Notes under the pieces: model-generated
Seen by the model: only the letters and a program-made list of their open reading frames with translations
What the model was told of the DNA's origin: nothing
The model's database searches: none
Made by a program: the position numbers and the translations under genes
Source: Aphrophora alni
Lineage: Eukaryota > Arthropoda > Insecta > Hemiptera > Aphrophoridae
DNA: 64,000 nucleotides
Assembly (NCBI GenBank): GCA_963513935.1
Contig: OY740765.1
Location: 117,743,362-117,807,361 of the forward strand
Direction of reading: 5' to 3'
Shown here: in pieces, positions 13,598 to 23,964 of the stretch
Layout: the number at the start of each line of letters is the position of its first letter
How positions within the stretch are numbered: position 1 is the first letter of the stretch

Positions 13598-14033
13598 TAA
13601 CATTTATTTCTGTTGTCTACTTGACTAAAACTACCTAAATCTAAAAAAAAACATTGAGAAAATATAATTTTAATTTTTTTACAGTAAATGAGCGTACTAT
13701 AGTATTTTTACATAGCGCTTTAACCTCTTGGTGCCCACGCCCGTATATATGCAAGCAGACGACTGCCCTGCCAGCAGCCCACGCCCGCATATATGCGAGT
13801 TGGCGTCAGCTGTTTTATATCTCGTTTTTTTGCGTGTTAGCGGTTATACTGCTATGACGTATTTGGTATTGAACTGTTCAGCAGAATGCAGGGAAATGAG
13901 AGGTAATTTTTGTTTTAGTGCGTCTTAGTCTGCATCACTGCAATATCCGGTTTACTTTCGTTATTTCGCCAGCTGTCACTGTATAGCTGTGGTAGCTTCT
14001 TTTGTTGTTGTTGTGTCTTGATAAACAAATAAA

Positions 14034-14319
14034 ATGTCTAATTTGCGTGAACGTGAAATATCGAAGTATTTATCTCGTGATGATTTTAGTGATTTTTTAG
14101 ACAGAGATAATACGTAGTGTAGTGACGTGTTCAAATCGTGTAGTTGAAAATGTTCCTGGACCTTCAGGCGATGCACCGACGCATTCTAACCTATATGACA
14201 ATTCAATTCCCGGCCCAAGTGTTGTAAATAGTGAAATATATAATTGTAATAAATATAAGAGTACTGAAAATCATGTACCAAAAACATATAATATAGCTTG
14301 TATATTTGTTCTTTTTTAA
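14034..14319 (+). pseudogene. piggyBac transposase N-terminal remnant (P2)
   Basis: From ATG 14034 it reads SKYLSRDDFSDFLDRDNT, then a TAG at about 14115. In the next frame it continues CSNRVVENVPGPSGD and NSIPGPSVVNS to 14319. An acidic start followed by Pro/Ser-rich PGPSG segments is common in arthropod piggyBac transposases before the core. All catalytic sequence is gone. It is unrelated in sequence to the P1 remnant, supporting two different families. Confidence 0.45.
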
Positions 14320-14420
14320 TTTAATGTAAAAGCTACAATAAACAGTGTGAAAATCTGCATTTTTTACTTTTACGTTTGTTTACATTTTTGCATATAACTT
14401 ATAATAGTTTTTATGATATA

Positions 14421-14423
<3 letters not shown>

Positions 14424-14469
<46 letters not shown>
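14424..14469. repeat. (TA)n microsatellite
   Basis: TA run inside P2. Confidence 0.9.
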
Positions 14470-14471
<2 letters not shown>

Positions 14472-14817
14472 TTTTGTGTAGGGCATTAAATTTCCTACAA
14501 AATGTATGTAACGATTTTACAATAAAAAAAATTATAGTTTTACTATAACTTTACTTTTGAAATTTCAATATAAAATTTAAAAAAATAAAAATAAAGTAAA
14601 AAATAATAATAGTTTGGCCTAGATAATGTAACTTTTTATACCATTTTCATATTCCCCTGTTCTTTCTGAACAAAAAAAATATTACATTGATAGGTTTGCT
14701 TCATATTTAGATTTTATATGAATTTTCATAATAATGTCTGCAAATTTGCGAAAAATCCCCTGGCTGGAGCTTGTATTATACTGATCATAAGTCGGGCATC
14801 AAAAGGTTAAGGGTTAA

Positions 14818-15881
14818 ATTGCGTCAAAATATTGAGCATGTTCGCACTGATGAGACCAATCCTTGGGTAGTTTATGATTATTTTGATAAGTTTACAACAA
14901 TTGTAAAAGAGCTTGGATTAGAAACAAATCCGCACAGATTTTCAACTGTGATGAGACTGGGTTTTGCCACGACCCGTCAAAAACCAGAATCGTTGGCCCA
15001 ATCAATGAGCAAAAGCAAACGCAAAACCAATTCAACTGGTAGAGAAAATACAACAGCATTGCTGTGTGCTTCTGCAGATGGAACAATATTACCGCTGTTG
15101 TATGTTTTTAAGGGAAAGTATGTAATGGAAAATTGGATTAACAATGAACTTGCAACACAAACAGCTGTTTCGGTGAGTGAAAGAGGATGGATGGAAACCA
15201 CACTTTTTTTTAATGATTTCGAGATGTATTTTTGAAAAATATAGGCAAACAACCCATATTTCAACAGATCTAATAAGGTTGGCTCAACAGAAACATGTAA
15301 CAATCATGCAATTGCCACCACCACTACTCACCTCTTCAACCACTTGATGTGGCCGTTATAAAGAGTCTGAAAGCAATTTGGGACAAGGAACTGTATAAGT
15401 GGCATCGTCGAAATCCACGAAAAAAAAATTCCAAAATCTGAGTTCTTACTAAGCTATTGTAACCAAGTGTGCTCAACACATTTCGGCACAGAGTATCATC
15501 AATGGCTTTAAAGTCAGCGGGGATATACGACCCAGAGAAAAATGGACCAAACAAATCAGCTATTCCTGAATCTATTTTCGCCCCAGATCTTGCAAAATAC
15601 AAAAAGACTGTTCCTCAGGAAACAAATTCACAATACAACTTAGAGGCTGAGCTACCAACCGCTGATGAGCAGTCAGCGACGGCTGAACAGCCATTGACCG
15701 CTAAGCAGCGACTGACTAGTGAGGAGTGAACAACCGCTCAACAGCCACCATCTGCTGAGCAGCTATCGACTAGTGGACAGCCATCGTCCAATGAGCAGCC
15801 ATCAACCAGTAAGCAGCCAATGACTGCTGAACTGTCATTGACTGCCGATAAACCTCAAATGTCTGAGCAGCCATCACTATA
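14818..15881 (+). pseudogene. Tigger transposase, DDE catalytic core (segment 2)
   Basis: Resumes the frame interrupted by P1. It contains IFNCDETGF with the first catalytic Asp near 14956, SGRENTTALLCASADG, SERGWMETTLFFNDF, and LQPLDVAVIKSLKAIWDKEL with the third acidic residue near 15340. These blocks in this order are diagnostic of the DDE_1 domain of Tigger/jerky transposases. The block with the second Asp (normally xxDGHxxH) has been deleted near 15230, and several frameshifts and stops occur, so it cannot be active. A Pro/Ser/Gln-rich tail with degenerate QPSTS-type repeats (15640-15880) follows up to the MITE insertion. Confidence 0.85.
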
Positions 15882-16412
15882 GCCGGCCAAACGTAAGCTG
15901 GCACTTGGGCTTGGCGAGCCGAGGCGACGGACCCTTGGCGAGGGGAGGGTGGAGGTGCAGGTAAAATCCTTTCAGAATACATTGACCCACCCGCGTCCGG
16001 TGACTCACGGGTTTGGTTTGTGATATATGTCAGATCTTTTTAGCAATATACAAGCGGCTTTCAATAAATGTTCAAATTTTTAATATGGGAGTCAGAAAAC
16101 TACAGTTTTCCAGAAGTAAGACAAAGGTAAATAAAAGGTAAGCTAAGTAGAAAAGGGAGTTTTAATACGTATATATGTTATTTGCTATGAGTTACATTTA
16201 TATGCTAATTAATTACTTATTTATTATAAATAAGTAAATTTTATTATAAATAATTTATTATAATTATTTATTTACTTATTTATATGCTGAATAGAACAGC
16301 TTACTTACGGGCCGATGGTTATGCCCAGCGTTAATTTGGCCGTCGATATTTTCAGAACGACGAATACAGGTTTTCTACCTAGGAGCCAAGTGCCAGCTTA
16401 CGTTTGGCCGGC
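15882..16412. mobile_element. 531-bp MITE with 27-bp perfect inverted repeats
   Basis: Starts GCCGGCCAAACGTAAGCTGG and ends with the perfect complement, 27 bp on each side. TATA flanks both sides (15878-15881 and 16413-16416), so the duplication is TATA or a TA next to chance TA. It interrupts the Pro/Ser-rich tail of the Tigger transposase. The centre holds a self-complementary AT-rich stretch near 16195-16285. The superfamily is uncertain; a TA-duplicating element is plausible. Confidence 0.8.
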
Positions 16413-16416
16413 TATA

Positions 16417-16618
16417 CCTCAACAACAACTGAAGCGCAATTTGTTTGAAGAGCGCTTGCTGAACTTCATTAAAAGTGGAAAAAAAAAAAAAACAGAACCA
16501 GTAAGGAAGAGAAGGAAAATTATTTCTAACTGTGAAATAATAACAACCAAGGAATATCTCGAAATGAGGGAAATTGAAGAGAAAGAGGAAGCTCTGGCTG
16601 AAATAGAAAGGAAACGTA
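16417..16618 (+). pseudogene. Tigger transposase, C-terminal segment 3
   Basis: Reads PQQQLKRNLFEERLLNFIKS, then a lysine/arginine-rich stretch and a predicted coiled coil (EYLEMREIEEKEEALAEIER). It stops being host sequence at the target duplication ACGTA (16614-16618). The same frame continues without a stop at 23520, after the LTR element, so the interruption is a clean insertion. Confidence 0.75.
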
Positions 16619-17482
16619 TGTAAGCATGGGACATCTTCCAACCAAAATAAATAATAAATATTAAGTTTAAATAAAGTACAAGTAATATTAATGTAGTAAT
16701 AATATTCAGAATAATTATTATATATAAATAGAAAGTGTAAAGTGTTCTTAAACAATGTCACAATATAATATTGAAAGTTTAAATTTCGAAATGTGCGCGC
16801 CGATAAAAATTAACAGACATGAATAAAGGAAATATGAGACCTGGAAAAACTTTCCATGAGTCAGCGAGCGTTAGCTTCGCCAGGGAAGAATATCCCATGA
16901 TGCCTAGCGAGAGCGTCTTTCTAACAAGGAAGAAGAAAGCGTTGCTAAGAGTCTTTGTCAGGATCCTGCACGATATAGTCGTAATAGAAGTTGGCTGGAC
17001 AGACTCGTCTCAGTCCAAGATGGAAAATCTCCGTTAATAATGAAGTTAGAAGGACTCAAAGTTATGGACAATGGTTACTCGTGAGTAGAGTGTAAAATAC
17101 TTGAGAATATAATTTCATCGATTTAACTGGGAACATTTTAAGAACTTTGATTTTGAACAATAACTTGCACATGTATATTTTCTATATTTCGCATAATTGT
17201 ATGCTAATGATGTTTTTATTTGAATAATAATGTCTTTGTTTTTGAATAATACAATAAAGGGAAGGTTTCTTGTTATAACTATGTCTGGCTAAGATAATTT
17301 GTGTTAACCTGTGCCACGTTGTATGAATAGCTGCTAGTACAAATGAATTTGATACCCTACCCTTCAGGTAAATAGTAATGAAGTTGTAAGAACGCAGACT
17401 TACAACTATAAATAATCTAAATTTTGTTTTAAAGTAATTGATGTATTGAATGAATACATAAGTTAACTTCACTCCACTTATA
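16619..17482 (+). repeat. 5' LTR
   Basis: Begins TGTAAGC and ends CTTATA, an imperfect TG..TA pair (TGTAAG against TATAAG on the complement). Two bases (CA) separate it from the primer-binding site and are absent at the outer end of the 3' LTR, as expected when integrase trims two bases. The 72-residue frame inside is a repeat artefact present in both LTRs. Confidence 0.9.
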
Positions 17483-17484
17483 CA

Positions 17485-17502
17485 TGGCGCCCGATTCTAC
17501 TT
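17485..17502 (+). promoter_or_regulatory. Primer-binding site
   Basis: TGGCGCCCGATTCTAC begins two bases after the 5' LTR. The first ten bases agree with the complement of the 3' end of tRNA-Lys(UUU); later bases differ, so the primer tRNA is not certain. Confidence 0.75.
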
Positions 17503-17655
17503 ATCATTTCGAAAAAGCAGTTAGGATTATAGCGTGGTACATGGTTATAACACAGTTCTAAATTTAAAAATAATAATGATTAATAATTAAGGGATATTAG
17601 TAAACATAAGGAAAACATAATTGAGATTTTATAGTAATGGATTAATCAGATAATA

Positions 17656-18636
17656 ATGGATAAAGATAAGTTAGTCAAATCAAGCATGGTCGGTAAGCTT
17701 GAGAATACAATGGAGGTTAATACAATAGAGGTTAAGTCGCCTAAAGAAGAAAAACCGGTAACATTAAATGATATATGGGATATATTAATGAGCATGAAAG
17801 AAAAATCTGATAATAATTTTAAACAATTAAGGGAAGAGATAAAATTAAATAAATGGGATAGTGAAAATAAACTTGAAAAGAACTGTAAACAATTTATAGA
17901 GAAAATGGATAATAAATTTGATACTTTAATTAATAAAGACGACTTAGACATTAAGAATGAAATTAATAATGAACAAGTTGTAGCAATAGACAAAACCGAT
18001 TGTAATTTATCCAAAGAAATTAAAATTTTGAAACAAAGCAGTAATTATGACGTTAAGCCTACACTAGGGTTAAAGAAAGTAAATGATGTTAATGTTTTAG
18101 TAGAAGATAGTGCATTGAAAACAGATATTGATGTGAGTAAGTTAGGCTATGTTGAGGTAAATAGTAAATACAATGTAATTGAGGTTAGGAATTTTGTAAA
18201 CAATAATTTTGAGAACGTGGAAGTACAGTTAGATGTTAAGATAAAGAAACGTAGTAGTTATATGATAATGGGTTATGAGGAAGTTTTTATCAAAAAGATT
18301 AGGGATGAATTTAGAAGACAGGATCATGAAAATAAGTGTATCATTGAAAAAGAAAGTTTTAATAAAGATAAAATTAGGCTACAAGGGTGTTATGGGGAAC
18401 TATTTATAAAGACATTAGTTGATTCAACGGAAGTATTCAAGGAAATTAGGAGTATAGAGGGGGTCAATTATGGACAGTATTTTAGAAAGTGGACTTATAG
18501 GTTACGGCAGGAATATAGAATGAAATTTAGTGTTAGCAAAGTTGTTAGACTAGGCCGGAACCATAAGAAAAAGTTAATGTCGGGAAAAGTGTTTAGACTG
18601 GGTGTAAACCATAAAAAAAAAAAAAAAAAATACTGA
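17656..18636 (+). CDS. Gag-like protein of the LTR element
   Basis: 326 residues, lysine-, asparagine- and glutamate-rich with long helical or coiled-coil-prone stretches (about residues 40-110, for instance ILMSMKEKSDNNFKQLREEI). It lacks a CCHC zinc knuckle, protease or reverse transcriptase motif. Near the end a short duplicated motif appears (VVRLGRNHKKK, then VFRLGVNHKKK), followed by a lysine run encoded by about 18 A residues and a stop. The position just after the primer-binding site, and an intact frame in an otherwise open-frame-free interior, suggest a structural gag-type role. No direct family match is claimed. The poly-A run is a likely slippage site, so the true C-terminus may vary. 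Confidence 0.55.
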   Translation: MDKDKLVKSSMVGKLENTMEVNTIEVKSPKEEKPVTLNDIWDILMSMKEKSDNNFKQLREEIKLNKWDSENKLEKNCKQFIEKMDNKFDTLINKDDLDIKNEINNEQVVAIDKTDCNLSKEIKILKQSSNYDVKPTLGLKKVNDVNVLVEDSALKTDIDVSKLGYVEVNSKYNVIEVRNFVNNNFENVEVQLDVKIKKRSSYMIMGYEEVFIKKIRDEFRRQDHENKCIIEKESFNKDKIRLQGCYGELFIKTLVDSTEVFKEIRSIEGVNYGQYFRKWTYRLRQEYRMKFSVSKVVRLGRNHKKKLMSGKVFRLGVNHKKKKKKY

Positions 18637-21600
18637 TCAGGAAGACAGTAAAATTAAAAATAAAGTAATATAATGTAACAGACAGGACAGTAACGTAATT
18701 AATCATAATTGGATGTGCAGATGTAATAAATTTTAATGTGAATTTGAATAAAGTTGTTTTTATATAAAGAATAGAATCTAAATAGATTCCTAAATAAATT
18801 TCTGAATAAGTTAAGATATAACCTGCGATAAATAGACTAAATTATGATAATAAAATGTTATATTAACTAAAACGAGGACAGTTTAGGCTAAATTAGGAGG
18901 AGCAACCTAGAGTAAATATTCACCAACCCAATGGAAGGTGCATCCTGAAGGACATATTTACCAAATTCATAAATTAAATAATTTTAAAATGTATGATGTT
19001 TTGAGGGGGTGATTAATATTAATGGGTTGGAATAAAATTATAAGTGAACCAAAAAAGAACTTCGGAACAAACAGTGTCACAGGGGTTCATTAACCTAAGG
19101 TCATTGTGGGGTTCTTACTGAACCAAGTAGGTATTGAATATTCAAACTCATTTTGACCAAAGGGAGGTGAATTCTGTAGTGACATAAGTGTTTATTAGTA
19201 TGATCAGAAGGACATAGAAATGGTAGAGAATGGTTCAAGTGGTTAAACATTAGATATTGATGGATAAAATTAAAACAAATTTTTAAAAAATTTCAACTAA
19301 AATAAATTAAAATTATAATAAATGGTGATATGTTTAAATGTAAAACACAATTAAGATTAATATTGATTATAAGCCTTAAAACCCGTTTAGGCCAGTTTTA
19401 GAAATTAATATTTGTAAAGAAACAAATATGACACTTGAATAAATAAAATATTGAATTGAAGATAGGCTTAAAACCCGTTTAGGCCAGTTTTAGAAATTAA
19501 TATTTGTAAAGAAACAAATATGACACTTGAATAAATAAAAAATTGAATTGAAGATAGGCTTAAAACCCATTTAGGCCAGTGTTGGAAATTGATATTTGTA
19601 CACAAACAAATACGAAACTTAAATAAGTATAATATAATTAACGATAGAGCCTTAAAACCCGTTTAGGCCAAACTTAGAATTAGTAATTGAGGAAAGAACA
19701 AATACGCAAATTTAAATAAGTGAAACATGATTTATAAAGTATATACTTTAGAAAATCAGTAAATTTTAGAATTTCGATATCTATATTTTAACTTAACTTA
19801 TAAATATTCAATAACAAATAAACCTTTTAGCGATAGAATCAGAAGAAACTTTAAATTGATGATTAGATGATACATAACTTCAGAATAAAATTTTTTTAAA
19901 TTAAACCGAGTTGAAAAGTGGATAGAAGCCAAGACTACTCCAAATAAAAATAAGATTTATATAATAATAAACATAATTTACATCTGACATATAATAAGAT
20001 ATGATTAATAAGAATAAACTTAATGGTGATGAATGATGAAGAATGATTGTGAGTATGAGCACTAAAAATGCTAAAAAACTTAGTTTTAAGAAAAAACATC
20101 CATTACAACAAACTATGAGGACTTGTCCGATTAATTACTACTCGTAATGGATGTAGAAAATGATGGTATGTTGCCTTGTGCACATAGGAGATGCTAATGA
20201 ACAATTTGGATGGAAAACCTTCCATTCAAATTACTAATTACCAGGGCGTAGCTGTAACGATCATAGTTCGACGAAGCTCCAAAAAACTCTATGTACCAAT
20301 ACCGTGATTTTTGTTTGTTGGTATCAAAGAACCTTCGCTAAATTAAGTAGGAGTTTTTTTGTTTGTTGGTGTCAAATAACCTTCTTGTATCACTGCGGTG
20401 ACATTTGTTTGTTGGTAACAAATAACCATCACGTATTTTTAAGGGTAAAAAACAATAACGACAGTATAGGCTAGGTCCATACATTTCAGACGGTTAGGTT
20501 GGGTTGATAATTTTTTATATACATTAGATAAATAAGAAGTAAATAAATAAATGATAATGATTAAGATACTTGACTTGATTCTTAATAATAATAATATAGA
20601 TAAAGTTCAGCAGAAGAACTTAAGTGAACAATGGTAAAGTCATAGATATAACTTTAAACACTTTATAATAATAATACAGGATTTACAAATGGCTAAAAAA
20701 TAATAATAAATAATTCAGTGGTGATTATATTTTAAATAAGATGAGATGTTTTGATGAAACTTTGATGAATATTAATAAATAGATGATGTAGATTTCTAAG
20801 AGAGTGAATAATAGATAAATTTTTTTTGAGGAGATGTCGAGATGATGTTAATGAAACTTTTAGTAAGGAGGATGATTTCAGGAAAATAATAAATAGTTTG
20901 GTTTGTGATTTAGTATTTGGTAATTGGAAATGTTAATAAATAATAATATGTAGTTTTTTAATAAATCAGTAAGAGTAATGAGGTTTTTGAGGGGGTCAGT
21001 TGATGATGTTCTGCGATAAGGTTCGACGATAAATAATAGACTAGGGGTTCCAATGTGACGCTAGATCTTTCAATGGTGTTCTACGAGTTTTTCTACGATT
21101 TTGCTGCGATGATATATTTGATTAGGGGTTCCAAAATGGACGCTAATCCTTGATAATAATTTTTAGAGATTCCAAAGGGAATACTCTCATTCTACGAGGT
21201 TGATGATTTTTTTTATAAGACAAGAGAGTCTTATTGGTGAACTGATTTATTAAAATTTTTTTTTCTTTAAAATGAAAGTAGGCAATGTACCAAATAACTG
21301 TTAGAGATGAAGTTGAGATAGATTCCTGAAATCCTAGGTAAATAATAATAATAAAATGATTTGATTAAGAGATAAAAATGATAGGGAAATATGAATTCTC
21401 AATTATGAATTTGAGGGATGGGTTTTTTGATTGGAAAAGAAATCTTCTTTTTAGCCATAAAATAAATATGATTGTATGTTTTAAAAATTTCTTATAATGT
21501 GATATGTTTCATAAATTTCTTAACATGTAATAATAATAATAAAAGATAGATGATTTTGATTTTTAAAAGATGTGATAATAATAATAAAGGTAGATGATTG

Positions 21601-22595
21601 TGATTTTAATAAATGTAACAGTGATGATGAATAAAGGTGTCTTTATAATGATGAAAGAGTTAATTATAAAAAATTGCAATGATGAAAAAGTGAATCATAA
21701 AAGATGATGATTTGAAATAATAATAATTGATTTTGTCAATGAACATGTTTAATGATGTATTTTGAAATGATGCTGGTATGTGATGTTGAGTTTATGATAT
21801 GAAAATTTTGAAAAATTTGTTTGTCTATGATTTGATGATTATTTCTGTTGTTCACATGTACAATGTTATACAATTTTCTGCTGTTGTAAAATAATTAAAA
21901 TTAACAATGATGCTACGTTATGCACTTTTGATTATGTTTTGACATATGATGTCTAATTGTTGTGCTTTTAAATATCATTTGCATTATGATATGATTTGAA
22001 AATTATCTACTTGTTCACATTTTATATGTTTTAATATTGTCTGTAATGACTATTTTACAAATTGAAAATGATTTTATACTGTATACTTTGTAATATGATG
22101 TGTTACTTGATTCATTTAAAAAATTCATATTGGTTATGTCATGAATAATATACTTTGTATCACTTTCTGTAATCGAGCAGTATATTTTATGTAGTAAATT
22201 GCTAAAAAATTACTCTGTGATGAGCATTCTGTAATTGATTTTGTTTGACTTTTGATTTCTGTATTTTGATGTGTCATGAACAATATTATGTTTGTAAAAA
22301 CATGTTGAGAAATGATTTCTGTCTATGTTGAATGTACCATTTTTTGAAATTTATGATATTTTTGAGATTTATGTAATACTTAAAAATAATTGATGATGTT
22401 TTTGAAAAATCTGTAACAATGCAGAAAATTTATTATGCTTTTAAAATTTAAATGATGATGTTAAAACTTTTTGATATTGGTGATTTTTAAAAAATTGTTA
22501 AATGATAAATTAAAATTATTTCGAAATTGTTATTAGGACTGTTCTTGTTCTCCGTAAAAGGTGGCAAGGGGTTGGAGTGTCCCAGCTTCCATGTT
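18637..22595. other. 4-kb non-coding interior of the LTR element
   Basis: No frame over 60 codons. It holds a 92-bp tandem repeat (19375-19742), three spaced copies of TTTGTTTGTTGGT..CAAA..AACC (about 20310-20430), and a repeated TAGGGGTTCCAA...GACGCTA block (about 21045-21145). Long-range repeat structure suggests packaging or RNA-structure roles; this is inference. Confidence 0.6.
19375..19742. repeat. Four-copy 92-bp tandem repeat
   Basis: CTTAAAACCCGTTTAGGCC recurs at 19375, 19467, 19559 and 19651, exactly 92 bp apart. The first two units are nearly identical and the last is the most diverged. Each carries a small hairpin, TTTGTAAAGAAACAAA. Confidence 0.9.
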
Positions 22596-22601
22596 TTTTT
22601 T

Positions 22602-22647
22602 CTTCGAGATTCTTATTTCTGCGTAATGAGAATCTCGAAGGAGGGGG
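22602..22647 (+). promoter_or_regulatory. Hairpin and polypurine tract before the 3' LTR
   Basis: CTTCGAGATTCT (22602-22613) pairs perfectly with AGAATCTCGAAG (22629-22640) and runs straight into the purine tract GAAGGAGGGGG (22637-22647), four bases before the 3' LTR. The tract is the expected plus-strand primer site; the hairpin overlapping it is unusual. Confidence 0.75.
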
Positions 22648-22651
22648 TTTC

Positions 22652-23515
22652 TGTAAGCATGGGACATCTTCCAACCAAAATAAATAATAAATATTAAGTT
22701 TAAATAAAGTACAAGTAATATTAATGTAGTAATAATATTCAGAATAATTATTATATATAAATAGAAAGTGTAAAGTGTTCTTAAACAATGTCACAATATA
22801 ATATTGAAAGTTTAAATTTCGAAATGTGCGCGCCGATAAAAATTAACAGACATGAATAAAGGAAATATGAGACCTGGAAAAACTTTCCATGAGTCAGCGA
22901 GCGTTAGCTTCGCCAGGGAAGAATATCCCATGATGCCTAGCGAGAGCGTCTTTCTAACAAGGAAGAAGAAAGCGTTGCTAAGAGTCTTTGTCAGGATCCT
23001 GCACGATATAGTCGTAATAGAAGTTGGCTGGACAGACTCGTCTCAGTCCAAGATGGAAAATCTCCGTTAATAATGAAGTTAGAAGGACTCAAAGTTATGG
23101 ACAATGGTTACTCGTGAGTAGAGTGTAAAATACTTGAGAATATAATTTCATCGATTTAACTGGGAACATTTTAAGAACTTTGATTTTGAACAATAACTTG
23201 CACATGTATATTTTCTATATTTCGCATAATTGTATGCTAATGATGTTTTTATTTGAATAATAATGTCTTTGTTTTTGAATAATACAATAAAGGGAAGGTT
23301 TCTTGTTATAACTATGTCTGGCTAAGATAATTTGTGTTAACCTGTGCCACGTTGTATGAATAGCTGCTAGTACAAATGAATTTGATACCCTACCCTTCAG
23401 GTAAATAGTAATGAAGTTGTAAGAACGCAGACTTACAACTATAAATAATCTAAATTTTGTTTTAAAGTAATTGATGTATTGAATGAATACATAAGTTAAC
23501 TTCACTCCACTTATA
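22652..23515 (+). repeat. 3' LTR
   Basis: Matches the 5' LTR at a fixed 6033-bp offset through its whole length with no difference seen by eye. It is followed by the target duplication and the continuing Tigger frame. Contains AATAAA at 23285 as a possible polyadenylation signal. Confidence 0.9.
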
Positions 23516-23519
23516 CGTA

Positions 23520-23964
23520 AAGAAAGAGAGGAAAAAGCAACACACAGAAAGAAACTTAAACTAACCAAAGAGGAAAAAAATAGTTTAACTCTAAGAAGAA
23601 TGTCAAAAAAAATCTCAAAAAATGCAGACATGTATGATTCCTCAAGTGATGAAAGTGATAATTATTATTCGATACAGGAGAGTGAGGAAAATTTTCTAGA
23701 AAGTTTTTCAGAGGAAGAAGAGGAAAAAGCATCACTTGACCCTGGAGACTTCTGTATTGCTAAAGTGTTTGGGAAAACGCCAAAAGCTTTCAGATTGTAC
23801 ATTGCTAAAGTGTTGGAGAAAGAGCATGAAGGTTATGCAGTACGCTTCTTCAAAAGACATGGACAAACTATGAAGTTCATTGTTACTGAAGAAGAATCCT
23901 TTATTAGTGAATGTGACGTGGTACTTGTACTGCCGAAAGCAATGACCTGCAGCTCAGCCCGTTT
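23520..23964 (+). pseudogene. Tigger transposase, C-terminal segment 4
   Basis: Continues in frame from 16618 after the LTR element. A basic stretch (KERE, KKLKLTKEEKNS) is followed by an acidic Ser-rich region (SSSDESDNYYS, EEEEEKASLDPGDFC). A small globular tail with EGYAVRFFKRHGQTMKF comes next. This tail is common in arthropod Tigger-type ORFs. The open frame reaches the 8-bp duplication (23957-23964) of the next hAT MITE. Confidence 0.8.

Larger units (their letters stand above)
13724..14806 (+). mobile_element. piggyBac-type element P2 nested in the end of P1
   Basis: TTAA stands at 13720-13723 and 14807-14810. The ends CCTCTTGGTGCCC and, from the right, CCTTTTGATGCCC are imperfect inverted repeats. 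The target TTAA belonged to P1's own terminal repeat (CCCTTAA), so P2 lies three bases from the P1 boundary. It contains repeated CCCACGCCCGNATATATGC words, a short piggyBac-like N-terminal frame and a TA microsatellite, but no catalytic domain. Confidence 0.85.
12883..14813 (+). mobile_element. piggyBac-type element P1 in the Tigger transposase
   Basis: Flanked by TTAA at 12879-12882 and 14814-14817. The left end is CCCTTACCGCGCGG; the right end, read inward on the opposite strand, is CCCTTAAAGCGC once the second element is removed. The element alone is about 844 bp. It keeps a promoter-like 5' region with repeated GCTAGCGCC words and only the acidic N-terminus of a transposase. It is interrupted three bases from its right end by element P2. 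Confidence 0.85.
16619..23514 (+). mobile_element. LTR retrotransposon without pol (large non-autonomous type)
   Basis: Two LTRs of about 864 bp at a constant offset of 6033 bp, with no difference found by eye, enclose a 5.2-kb interior. A 5-bp duplication ACGTA (at least CGTA) flanks the element at 16614-16618 and 23515-23519. A primer-binding site (17485) and a polypurine tract (22637) are present. The only long frame is a gag-like 326-residue protein at 17656; the following 4 kb have no frame above 60 codons. Size, intact LTRs and absent pol fit a large retrotransposon derivative mobilised in trans. Apparent LTR identity suggests recent insertion. Confidence 0.85.

Noticed and set aside
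12870..14817. Second intron of the Tigger gene between 12878 and 14818
   Set aside because: Flanking TTAA copies and terminal repeats show nested piggyBac insertions instead of splice sites.
16375..16761. Minus-strand hydrophobic frames (also 16419 and 22516)
   Set aside because: Antisense shadows of the lysine-rich Tigger tail and of the LTR.
16819..17037. 72-codon frame, identical at 22852-23070
   Set aside because: It lies in both LTRs; duplication is explained by the LTRs and the sequence has no family signature.
17646..18014. Minus-strand 122-codon frame
   Set aside because: Antisense to the gag-like ORF, Leu/Ser-rich mirror of its lysine and asparagine codons.
19375..19742. CRISPR-like regular repeats
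   Set aside because: The 92-bp units are contiguous with no unique spacers and lie in a eukaryotic LTR element; they are plain tandem repeats.
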